From positions 1-7,214 of the forward strand of contig JAFQPC010000009.1 of NCBI GenBank assembly GCA_017411935.1: a stretch of DNA of 7,214 nucleotides. Reading direction: 5' to 3'. The notes beneath the pieces are model-generated. The model did no database searches and was not told where the DNA came from. It worked only from the letters and a program-made list of their open reading frames with translations. Made by a program: the position numbers and the translations under genes. Shown here piece by piece: positions 1 to 6,566 of this stretch. The stretch is from Clostridia bacterium (lineage in GTDB: Bacteria; Bacillota; Clostridia; Oscillospirales; CAG-272). The stretch's first letter is position 1, and each line of letters begins with the position of its first letter.

Positions 1-8
1 CACAAGAT

Positions 9-35
9 ATTCACAAAAAGCGAATAAAATTCACA
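9..35. repeat. Short direct repeat ATTCACA, two copies 20 bp apart
   Basis: The heptamer ATTCACA occurs at 9-15 and again at 29-35, a start-to-start distance of 20 bp, or about two helical turns. It lies in the A/T-rich region upstream of the ABC transporter gene. Spaced direct repeats of this kind are the usual binding sites of OmpR-type response regulators, which often control MacB/Bce-like transporters, but no regulator gene is in the window and A/T-rich DNA yields such matches by chance. The role is therefore only a possibility. Confidence 0.2.
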
Positions 36-88
36 TAATTTTGCGGAAAATGAAATCACTCGTTCAAAAAAAAATGATATGATATATG

Positions 89-116
89 CTGACATTATTT
101 TTGGAACTTTTATAAA
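89..116 (+). promoter_or_regulatory. Possible sigma-A-type promoter of the ABC transporter operon
   Basis: CTGACA at 89-94 (5 of 6 to TTGACA) and TATAAA at 111-116 (5 of 6 to TATAAT) are separated by 16 bp. Transcription would begin near 123, at or within the ribosome binding site, giving an unusually short leader of about 10 bases. An alternative is TTCACA at 10-15 with CATAAT at 34-39 and an 18 bp spacer, which would give a leader of normal length. The sequence alone does not decide between them. Confidence 0.3.
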
Positions 117-122
117 TAAAAG

Positions 123-128
123 AAGGAG
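123..128 (+). promoter_or_regulatory. Ribosome binding site that sets the ABC transporter start
   Basis: AAGGAG ends four bases before the ATG at 133. It supports that start over the in-frame ATG at 79, which has no purine-rich site in front of it and would add 18 residues that do not look like the start of an ABC ATPase. Confidence 0.85.
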
Positions 129-132
129 AGTT

Positions 133-3100
133 ATGCTAAAGCTAAAAAACATCGTTAAGAAATACGTCACGGGCGACAGCGAGGTTCTCGCCCTCGGCGG
201 TGTTTCGCTGAATTTCCGTCGAAACGAGTTCGTTTCGATCCTCGGTGCCTCGGGCTGCGGAAAAACCACGATGCTCAACCTCATCGGCGGTCTTGACCGT
301 TACACCGACGGAGACCTCATCATCAACGGAAAATCGACCAAGGAATTTCTCGACCGCGATTGGGATCACTACCGCAATCACTCGGTCGGCTTCGTTTTCC
401 AGAACTACAACCTGATCCCTCACCAGTCGGTACTCTCGAATGTCGAGCTTGCCCTCACGCTGTCGGGTGTCTCAAAGGCAGAACGCCGCGAAAGAGCGGC
501 AGAAGCCCTCGCAAAGGTCGGACTTGGCGATCAGCTGGGAAAGCGTCCGAGCCAGATGTCGGGCGGACAGATGCAGAGAGTTGCGATCGCGCGTGCGCTC
601 GTCAACAATCCCGATATTCTACTTGCCGACGAGCCCACGGGGGCGCTCGATACGACGACGAGCGTACAGATCATGGAGCTTCTGAAGGAAGTGGCTCGCG
701 ACCGCCTCGTCATTATGGTCACGCACAACCCCGAGCTTGCCGAGGAATACTCGACGCGTATCGTCCGTCTGCGCGACGGTCTGGTCGTGGACGACTCTGA
801 CCCCTTTGAGGGCGAGCCGATGCCCGTCATCGAGGAAGCTCCGACCGAGCTCGACAAGATCGAAAAGAAGCAGGCGAAAAAGAACGCGAAGAAAAAGGCA
901 AAGAAGAACTCGATGTCCTTCCTCACTGCCCTCTCGCTCTCGAAAAACAACCTGATGACCAAAAAAGGCAGAACCATTCTGACCTCATTTGCGGGAAGCA
1001 TCGGTATCATCGGCATCGCTTTGATCCTCTCGATCTCGAACGGAATCCAAGGATATATTGATCAGATCCAGGAGGACACCCTCTCGACCTATCCGCTGAG
1101 CATCAACAAGACCGAGACTGACCTTTCGGCAATGATGTCGGCGATGACAGAGACCTCGCAGATGCAGATCGAAAATCCCGATCCCAACACGATCTACGTC
1201 GACGATTCCTTGGGAACGATGATGGCGGCGATGTCTTCGACCGTTGAAAACGACCTCAGATCGTTCAAGGCATATATCGACGCCAATTACGCAAAGATCG
1301 CCGATTCGGTCAGCGATATCCAGTATACCTACGATTTTGATCTTCAGATCTACACCGCCGACGGAAAAACGCGGGTCAATCCCACTGAGATCCTCAAGCA
1401 CATCGACGCTTTTGCCGGTCTTGACGATATGATGTCGGGAATGGGCGGATCTATGAGCATCTTCTCCGAGATGATCAACAATCAAGAGCTTCTCGAACAA
1501 CAGTACGAGCTCATAGGTGAGGGCAGCCATTGGCCCACCAAGGCAAACGAGGTCGTGCTCGTCGTCGGAAAGAACAATCAGATCAGCGCGATGACGCTCT
1601 ATATGCTCGGTGTTCTTCCGCAGGATGAGCTGAACGACGTGATGAACGATCTGATGCAGAACGGAGAATACAATTCCAGACACAATATGGAATATTCGCT
1701 CGACGATTTCCTTGGTATGGAATTCTATATGCTCACCTCCTCGGATTTCTATACCAAGATCGACGATTATTACTATATAGATGGCAAGCCATATCATAAG
1801 TGGCAGGATATGCGCGAGTACGGCTACGGTTCATCTTCGCAAGAAGCATTTGTCACCGAAAACGGAACCAAGCTCACGATTTCGGGTATTATCCGTCCGA
1901 AGCCCGGCGTTTCGGCAACCTCGATCTCGGGCGCGATCGGCTACACGAAAGCCTTGACCGATCAGGTCCTCCAACAGATCTCCGAAAGTGAGATCATTCA
2001 GCAGCAAAAGGATACTCCAAACCACAACGTTCTTGACGGCGCAAAGTTTGAGAGAGTAAAATACACGAAGGAAACGCTTCCCGAACTTGTCAAGCGTGTC
2101 GGTTCGACGAATATGGAGAAATTCTATTCGATGGCAACGGCAATGATCTTTACCAATCCCGAATTTTCTTCTCAGCTCGTCGTCAAGCCCGAAGCCTTCT
2201 CCTTCTTCCTTGCTATGATGGAAGAAAAGCAACAAAACGAAATGGTCGAAAAAATGTTGGCAAATGCCATTTCGATCCACACAAAAGAAGGTGTCGATAC
2301 GGTGCTTAAAAGTTTGCCCGTCCTTCCTGCGACTATCTTGAATACCGAAAATCTGATCGCGCTCCTTCCCTCCATTTCCGACGTTGCCAATGAAGAAGGT
2401 ATCAGTCCCAAGATGATGGTCTTTGGCACCATGCAAGGTTGCTGCGATCCCGCCTATATTCAAACGCTTTGCAACGAGATACAGGCAGACCTTCCCAATT
2501 GGAGACTCAACGACAAGAGCTTTATGCTTTTGACACAGATGGGCTTCCTCGACGAGAATTTTGAAATGGTAGAAGAAATGCTTTACGACCTTGTTCCGAC
2601 CAAGGACGCAACGCTCGAATCGAATCTGAAGCTCCTCGGCGCTGCCGAAACGGCGGATCCGATGTCGATCCACTTCTACGCCAAGGATTTTGAATCCAAG
2701 GGAAAGATCGAAGCCTTTATTCAGGAATACAACGACGGCGTGGATGACGACAAGAAGATCGAATACACCGACCTGATGGGCATTCTGATGTCCTCGATCT
2801 CGATCATCATCGACGTGATCTCCTACGTTCTCATCGCATTCGTTTCGATCTCGCTGATCGTTTCCTCGATCATGATCGGAATCATCACTTATATCTCGGT
2901 TCTCGAACGCACCAAGGAGATCGGTATTCTCCGTTCGATCGGCGCGTCGAAGAAGGATATTTCGCGTGTATTCAACGCGGAAACGCTCATTGTGGGCTTT
3001 GTCGCGGGTCTGATTGGTATTCTTGCGACAATTCTCCTCTGTCTCCCCATCAATGCGATCATTCGCGCGCTGTCGGGTGTTGAGGGCGTTCGCGCAAGCC

Positions 3101-3222
3101 TGCCCGTGGGTGCGGCAATCATTCTCGTTGCCATCAGCATGTTCCTGACCTTTATTGCAGGACTGATCCCCTCTCGACTTGCCTCAAAGAAGGATCCCGT
3201 CGAAGCGCTCCGCTCCGAATAA
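133..3222 (+). CDS. Fused ABC transporter ATPase/FtsX-type permease, MacB-like (1029 aa)
   Basis: One polypeptide carries both halves of a MacB/LolD-type (type VII) ABC transporter. The ATPase spans about residues 1-225: Walker A GASGCGKT 38-45, Q-loop Q90, signature MSGGQ 142-146, Walker B ILLADE 162-167, D-loop ALD 171-173 and switch H198. A lysine-rich linker (242-260) leads to TM1 (about 284-303). A very large extracytoplasmic domain (about 305-890) follows, then TM2 (896-921), TM3 (951-976) and TM4 (992-1012). ERTKEIGILRSIGAS at 925-939 and the PSRLASKKDPVEALR end are typical of FtsX permeases. Such proteins do not move solutes through a channel. They couple cytoplasmic ATP hydrolysis to work on the outside, such as peptide or lipoprotein handling or antimicrobial-peptide resistance. 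The substrate is unknown here. MacB's outer domain is roughly 200-250 residues, so this one is more than twice as large. The start at 133 is fixed by AAGGAG. The gene is probably cotranscribed with the zinc-ribbon gene 24 bases downstream. The family call is firm; the specific role is not known. Confidence 0.95.
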   Translation: MLKLKNIVKKYVTGDSEVLALGGVSLNFRRNEFVSILGASGCGKTTMLNLIGGLDRYTDGDLIINGKSTKEFLDRDWDHYRNHSVGFVFQNYNLIPHQSVLSNVELALTLSGVSKAERRERAAEALAKVGLGDQLGKRPSQMSGGQMQRVAIARALVNNPDILLADEPTGALDTTTSVQIMELLKEVARDRLVIMVTHNPELAEEYSTRIVRLRDGLVVDDSDPFEGEPMPVIEEAPTELDKIEKKQAKKNAKKKAKKNSMSFLTALSLSKNNLMTKKGRTILTSFAGSIGIIGIALILSISNGIQGYIDQIQEDTLSTYPLSINKTETDLSAMMSAMTETSQMQIENPDPNTIYVDDSLGTMMAAMSSTVENDLRSFKAYIDANYAKIADSVSDIQYTYDFDLQIYTADGKTRVNPTEILKHIDAFAGLDDMMSGMGGSMSIFSEMINNQELLEQQYELIGEGSHWPTKANEVVLVVGKNNQISAMTLYMLGVLPQDELNDVMNDLMQNGEYNSRHNMEYSLDDFLGMEFYMLTSSDFYTKIDDYYYIDGKPYHKWQDMREYGYGSSSQEAFVTENGTKLTISGIIRPKPGVSATSISGAIGYTKALTDQVLQQISESEIIQQQKDTPNHNVLDGAKFERVKYTKETLPELVKRVGSTNMEKFYSMATAMIFTNPEFSSQLVVKPEAFSFFLAMMEEKQQNEMVEKMLANAISIHTKEGVDTVLKSLPVLPATILNTENLIALLPSISDVANEEGISPKMMVFGTMQGCCDPAYIQTLCNEIQADLPNWRLNDKSFMLLTQMGFLDENFEMVEEMLYDLVPTKDATLESNLKLLGAAETADPMSIHFYAKDFESKGKIEAFIQEYNDGVDDDKKIEYTDLMGILMSSISIIIDVISYVLIAFVSISLIVSSIMIGIITYISVLERTKEIGILRSIGASKKDISRVFNAETLIVGFVAGLIGILATILLCLPINAIIRALSGVEGVRASLPVGAAIILVAISMFLTFIAGLIPSRLASKKDPVEALRSE

Positions 3223-3246
3223 CACACGCAAAGAAAGTGAATCATT

Positions 3247-3672
3247 ATGGGTAAATTCAAAAATAAAATTCAACGCTTTTTCTATGGGCGCTACGGCGGT
3301 GACACGCTAAACAACGTCCTGCTCGGCGTGTATCTTTTCATTGTTCTTGCGTACTTTATCGGCTCGCTCTTTATTCCCCCCGCGGCGGTAAAAGTCAAGC
3401 TGATCGTTTCACTTCTCTACTACGTGCTGACGATCACGCTGTTCCTTCTGATCTTTTACCGAATGCTCTCGCGCAATGTCATCAAGCGCCGTCGGGAAAA
3501 CGACCGCTTTTGCGGCTTCTTCCGTCTGCGCAAAAACAAGATCCGCGACCGCAAGACGCACGTTTACCGCAAATGTCCAAACTGCCGCGCCGTGCTTCGT
3601 CTTCCCCGAGCCAAGGGAAAGCATCACGTCGTCTGCCCCCGCTGCAAGCACCGCTTTGAAGTGAAAGGGTAA
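3247..3672 (+). CDS. Small membrane protein with C-terminal zinc ribbon, function unknown (141 aa)
   Basis: The protein has a basic N-terminus (1-20), two predicted membrane helices (about 22-43 and 50-71), a strongly basic stretch (76-109) and a C-terminal zinc ribbon with two CxxC knuckles, C110-P-N-C113 and C130-P-R-C133. Both helices span with a short loop between them, so by the positive-inside rule the basic region and ribbon should face the cytoplasm. I do not recognise a characterised homologue. Similar short 'zinc-ribbon' membrane proteins appear to be common in Clostridia, without a known job. It begins 24 bases after the transporter stop, with a weak AAAGTGA-type ribosome binding site ending six bases before the ATG, and is followed directly by a terminator, so it is probably the last gene of the transporter's operon. 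It could be an accessory or regulatory subunit, or merely a neighbour. The CDS is convincing (start, stop, conserved knuckles); its function is not inferable. Confidence 0.88.
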   Translation: MGKFKNKIQRFFYGRYGGDTLNNVLLGVYLFIVLAYFIGSLFIPPAAVKVKLIVSLLYYVLTITLFLLIFYRMLSRNVIKRRRENDRFCGFFRLRKNKIRDRKTHVYRKCPNCRAVLRLPRAKGKHHVVCPRCKHRFEVKG

Positions 3673-3683
3673 AATAAAAAATC

Positions 3684-3715
3684 AAGGAACGCAGAATATT
3701 CTGCGTTCCTTTTTT
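3684..3715 (+). terminator. Rho-independent terminator of the ABC transporter/zinc-ribbon operon
   Basis: A perfect 28 bp palindrome at 3684-3711 (arms 3684-3697 and 3698-3711, centred on AATATT) overlaps a run of six T at 3710-3715. It begins 12 bases after the zinc-ribbon stop codon. A-rich DNA just upstream (3671-3685) would give a U-rich tract on the opposite strand too, so the element could work both ways, though no minus-strand gene is nearby. Confidence 0.93.
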
Positions 3716-3740
3716 CGGAATGCCGCCGAAAACTCGCTCA

Positions 3741-3746
3741 TATAGT
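3741..3746 (+). promoter_or_regulatory. Weak candidate -10 box for the calcium ATPase gene
   Basis: The strong terminator just upstream implies that the ATPase gene has its own promoter between about 3716 and 3765. TATAGT at 3741-3746 is the best -10 match (5 of 6), but no recognisable -35 lies 16-18 bp upstream. TGTAAT at 3746-3751 is an overlapping alternative, also lacking a -35. Treat as a guess. Confidence 0.2.
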
Positions 3747-3780
3747 GTAATACAACGAGAAAGCGAAGGGAGCGGACGAA

Positions 3781-6438
3781 ATGAAAACAGCGGAGAAAAT
3801 CAAACTCAGCAAAGGTCTTTCCGAAGAAGATGTTGCGCGTTCACGTGCCGAGCACGGCGAAAACCGAATGAGCGAGACAAAGCAAAAAAGCTTTTTGCGG
3901 CATTTTTTCGGCAATCTCGGAGACCCGATCATTCGCATTCTTCTCTGCGCGCTCGGTGTCAATCTCTTTTTTGTCTTTCGCGGCGGCGACATCGTGGAAA
4001 CGCTGGGCATTGCCATCTCGGTCTTTCTTGCCACCCTCATCTCTACCCTTTCCGAACGAGGCAGCGAGGCGGCGTTCCGCCGTCTTTCCGAGGAGTGCGC
4101 CAAAGCGACGGCGCGCGTATGGCGCGACGGTGTTCTGCGCGAACTTCCCATCACAGAACTTGTCGTCGGCGACCGCGTACTTGTGAGCGCGGGGGAACAA
4201 ATTCCAGCCGACGGCTTTGTTCTCTCGGGAGAGCTTCGCGTCGATCAATCGTCGATGACGGGCGAAAACCGTGAAATTTCCAAAGTTCCAGGTGCTGACC
4301 GACGAAAAACGCCCGATGCAAGAAGCACCGTGCTTCGCGGCTGTCCCGTGCTTTCGGGGGAAGCGGAAATCGAAATCTTTGCCGTGGGTGACAATACGTT
4401 TCTCGGGCAGATCTCCAAAGAGGTCCAGTTGCGGACGCGGGAAAGCCCGCTCAAGCTCCGTCTTTCCAAGCTCGCAAAGCAGATCAGCCGTCTCGGTTAT
4501 CTTGCCGCTGTGCTCGTCGCGCTTGCCTATCTCTTTCACACTTTTTTCTTCGAAAGTGGAATGCGCCCCGAGGTCATTCTTCTGAAGCTTCACGACACCC
4601 CCTATCTCTTGCAACACCTGCTCCACGCATTGATGCTCGGCTTGACTGTCATCGTCGTTGCCGTCCCCGAGGGACTTCCTATGATGATCGCCGTCGTGCT
4701 CTCGGCAAACATCCGTCGTATGATCCGCGATCAGGTGCTCGTACGTACGCCTGTCGGCATTGAATCGGCGGGCAGTATGGATCTTCTCTTTACCGACAAA
4801 ACGGGAACGCTGACCGAAGGGAAAATGAGCGTCGGGGCAATTCTTCTCGCCGACGGCGAGGAACATTCTTCCTTTGCTTCTCTGCGACGTTCGTCCTCGA
4901 CGCTCTCGGAGCTCTATGCCCTCTCCTGCCGTCATAACACCTCGGCAGTCCGTTCCGAGGGGGCAATTCTCGGCGGAAACGCCACCGACCGAGCGTTGCT
5001 TGCCTCACTTCCCGAAAATGCTGACGGACGCTCTTATCGAGTCCTCGAACAGCTTCCCTTTGACAGCGCACGAAAATTTTCTGCCGTCTCGCTCGACGGT
5101 GCGCCCGCGCGGTATTTTATCAAGGGCGCGCCCGAGCGTCTTTTGCCCTATCTCCGTTATGCCCTTGACGGGCGTGGGATACGCCGTCCGTTCGGTTGTC
5201 TCTCCGCGGAATTTTTTCGCCGTCTTTCTGCGATGACTGAGGGAGGCGGACGCGTACTTTTATTGGCGCTTGGCGACCGTATGCCGAGCCGCTCGGGAGA
5301 CTTTGGCGAGCTGACGCTCCTTTGTGCCGTACTTCTTCACGATCCCGTGCGTCCGCAAGCTAAAAACGCCGTTCGTTCCTTGCAGGGCGCGGGAATTCAA
5401 GTGGTGATGATCACGGGCGATCACCGCGAGACTGCCAAGCAGATCGCGACGAAGACGGGCATTTTGACAAGCTCACGCTCGCTCATTCTCGAGAGTGAGG
5501 AGCTGGCAAAGATCTCCGACGAGGAACTGACAAAGCTCCTTCCCCGCCTTGCCGTGGTTGCCCGCGCGCTTCCCTCGGACAAAAGCCGTCTCGTCCGCGT
5601 GGCACAGAGTGCTGAGCGTGTAGTCGGAATGACGGGCGACGGAGTCAACGACGCGCCTGCCCTCAAGCGTGCCGACGTTGGCTTCGCGATGGGCACGGGT
5701 ACGAGTGTCGCGCGCGAAGCAGGCGACGTCATCATTCTCGACAACGATCTCTCCTCGATTGCCAAAGCCGTTCTCTACGGCAGAACGATCTTCAAAAGCA
5801 TTCGCAAATTCATCACGCTTCAGCTCACGATGAACCTTTCCGCGGTCGGCGTTTCGATGATCGGTCCTTTTGTTGGCATAAACGCCCCCGTCACCGTAGT
5901 GCAGATGCTTTGGATCAACATCATTATGGATACGCTCGGTGGTCTCGCTTTTGCGGGAGAACCGCCGCTCGACTCGTATATGAAAGAGAAGCCTAAACGG
6001 CGCGACGAGCCGATCCTCAACGGCTATATGATCCATCAGATCGTTTTTCTCGGGCTTTTCAGCATCGCTCTTTGTCTTTTCTTTCTGCTCCACCCTTTTG
6101 TCGGCTCGCATTTTCGCGCCGCTCCCGACGACCTCTGTCTGCTGACCGCTTTTTTTGCCCTCTTTATTTTCACCTCGGTGCTCCATTGCTTCAATTCGCG
6201 CACCGACCGTCTCCGTCTTTTTGCGGGAATTTCTAAAAACCGCGCCTTTCTCGGCATCATCGCGCTGGTATGCTTCGTCCAGATCCTGTTCATTTATCTC
6301 GGCGGAAGCGTTCTTCGCACGATGCCGCTAACGCTCTCTGAGCTTCGCTTTACCTTATTTCTTTCCCTGCTCGTCCTTCCCGCGGAATTTCTGCGAAAAA
6401 TTCTCTGGCGGCTCTCGGGAAAGAAAGGCGGCTTTTAA
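3781..6438 (+). CDS. Calcium-translocating P-type ATPase, PMCA-like (885 aa)
   Basis: This P2-type ATPase most likely exports Ca2+ from the cytoplasm. The actuator domain holds MTGEN at 159-163, with catalytic E162. The phosphorylation site is D339 in DKTGT (339-343). The nucleotide domain shows GGNATDRALL (398-407), F428 in the FDSARK segment and KGAPE (448-452). The hinge has TGDH (545-548) and TGDGVNDAP (618-626). Ten helices are predicted: M1/M2 about 46-91, M3 238-256, M4 283-306, M5/M6 about 677-725, and four more to 872. Ion ligands are E297 in M4 (VAVPEGLP), N685 in M5, and N713 and D717 in M6. A688 stands where SERCA pumps have a glutamate and M716 where they have a threonine, the pattern of pumps with a single Ca2+ site like plasma-membrane PMCA. 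There is no CPx motif and no metal-binding N-terminal domain, arguing against a heavy-metal pump, and no calmodulin-binding tail. AAGGGAG at 3766-3772 precedes the ATG by eight bases. Terminators on both sides make it monocistronic. The family call is firm; Ca2+ specificity is inferred. Confidence 0.95.
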   Translation: MKTAEKIKLSKGLSEEDVARSRAEHGENRMSETKQKSFLRHFFGNLGDPIIRILLCALGVNLFFVFRGGDIVETLGIAISVFLATLISTLSERGSEAAFRRLSEECAKATARVWRDGVLRELPITELVVGDRVLVSAGEQIPADGFVLSGELRVDQSSMTGENREISKVPGADRRKTPDARSTVLRGCPVLSGEAEIEIFAVGDNTFLGQISKEVQLRTRESPLKLRLSKLAKQISRLGYLAAVLVALAYLFHTFFFESGMRPEVILLKLHDTPYLLQHLLHALMLGLTVIVVAVPEGLPMMIAVVLSANIRRMIRDQVLVRTPVGIESAGSMDLLFTDKTGTLTEGKMSVGAILLADGEEHSSFASLRRSSSTLSELYALSCRHNTSAVRSEGAILGGNATDRALLASLPENADGRSYRVLEQLPFDSARKFSAVSLDGAPARYFIKGAPERLLPYLRYALDGRGIRRPFGCLSAEFFRRLSAMTEGGGRVLLLALGDRMPSRSGDFGELTLLCAVLLHDPVRPQAKNAVRSLQGAGIQVVMITGDHRETAKQIATKTGILTSSRSLILESEELAKISDEELTKLLPRLAVVARALPSDKSRLVRVAQSAERVVGMTGDGVNDAPALKRADVGFAMGTGTSVAREAGDVIILDNDLSSIAKAVLYGRTIFKSIRKFITLQLTMNLSAVGVSMIGPFVGINAPVTVVQMLWINIIMDTLGGLAFAGEPPLDSYMKEKPKRRDEPILNGYMIHQIVFLGLFSIALCLFFLLHPFVGSHFRAAPDDLCLLTAFFALFIFTSVLHCFNSRTDRLRLFAGISKNRAFLGIIALVCFVQILFIYLGGSVLRTMPLTLSELRFTLFLSLLVLPAEFLRKILWRLSGKKGGF

Positions 6439-6465
6439 AAAATTAGAATTTTATGAATAAAGAAT

Positions 6466-6497
6466 TACGGCGGTGAAAATTCCGCCGTATTTCTTTT
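6466..6497 (+). terminator. Rho-independent terminator of the calcium ATPase gene
   Basis: An 8 bp GC-rich stem (TACGGCGG 6466-6473, CCGCCGTA 6482-6489) with an 8-base loop is followed by TTTCTTTT at 6490-6497. It starts 27 bases after the ATPase stop codon and lies just ahead of the next promoter. Confidence 0.9.
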
Positions 6498-6504
6498 GTT
6501 TCGG

Positions 6505-6533
6505 TTGACAAAATCACAAAAAAAAGATATAAT
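6505..6533 (+). promoter_or_regulatory. Consensus sigma-A-type promoter of the lipoprotein gene
   Basis: TTGACA at 6505-6510 and TATAAT at 6528-6533 both match the consensus perfectly and are separated by the ideal 17 bp, with an A-rich spacer. Transcription should start near 6540, leaving a leader of about 27 bases that holds only the ribosome binding site. No operator-like palindrome overlaps the promoter, so strong constitutive expression is the simplest reading. Confidence 0.92.
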
Positions 6534-6556
6534 AAAGGAAATGATCGAACATATTT

Positions 6557-6561
6557 GGAGG
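6557..6561 (+). promoter_or_regulatory. Ribosome binding site of the lipoprotein gene
   Basis: GGAGG lies five bases before the ATG at 6567. Together with the consensus promoter upstream and the signal peptide that follows at once, it fixes the start of a gene that is cut by the window edge. Confidence 0.9.
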
Positions 6562-6566
6562 TTCGA

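Noticed and set aside
79..132. In-frame upstream ATG adding 18 residues to the ABC transporter
   Set aside because: There is no ribosome binding site before 79, the added residues do not resemble an ABC ATPase N-terminus, and AAGGAG sits correctly in front of the ATG at 133.
859..912. A-rich codons in the linker between ATPase and permease as a programmed frameshift site
   Set aside because: The runs read G AAA AAG in frame, not the canonical A AAA AAG heptamer, no following stem-loop is evident, and the frame continues cleanly into the permease. The lysines are simply a basic linker.
985..2673. Long antisense open frames (985-1797 and 1831-2673) under the ABC transporter
   Set aside because: Their translations are rich in His, Arg and Asp without domain signals, they lack promoters and ribosome binding sites, and the sense strand carries an unambiguous FtsX-type protein.
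3247..3672. Zinc-ribbon protein as a transposase fragment or transcription factor
   Set aside because: Two membrane helices precede the ribbon, there are no inverted repeats or recombinase motifs nearby, and the gene sits intact in an operon.
3841..4935. 364-codon antisense frame inside the calcium ATPase gene
   Set aside because: It is a by-product of codon bias in the sense gene, whose catalytic motifs cover the same bases. The antisense translation has no recognisable domain.
3781..6438. Heavy-metal (CPx) or proton-pumping P-type ATPase
   Set aside because: M4 reads VAVPEGLP without a CPx motif, there is no N-terminal metal-binding domain, and the M6 N..MD pattern with a PMCA-like arrangement fits a Ca2+ pump.
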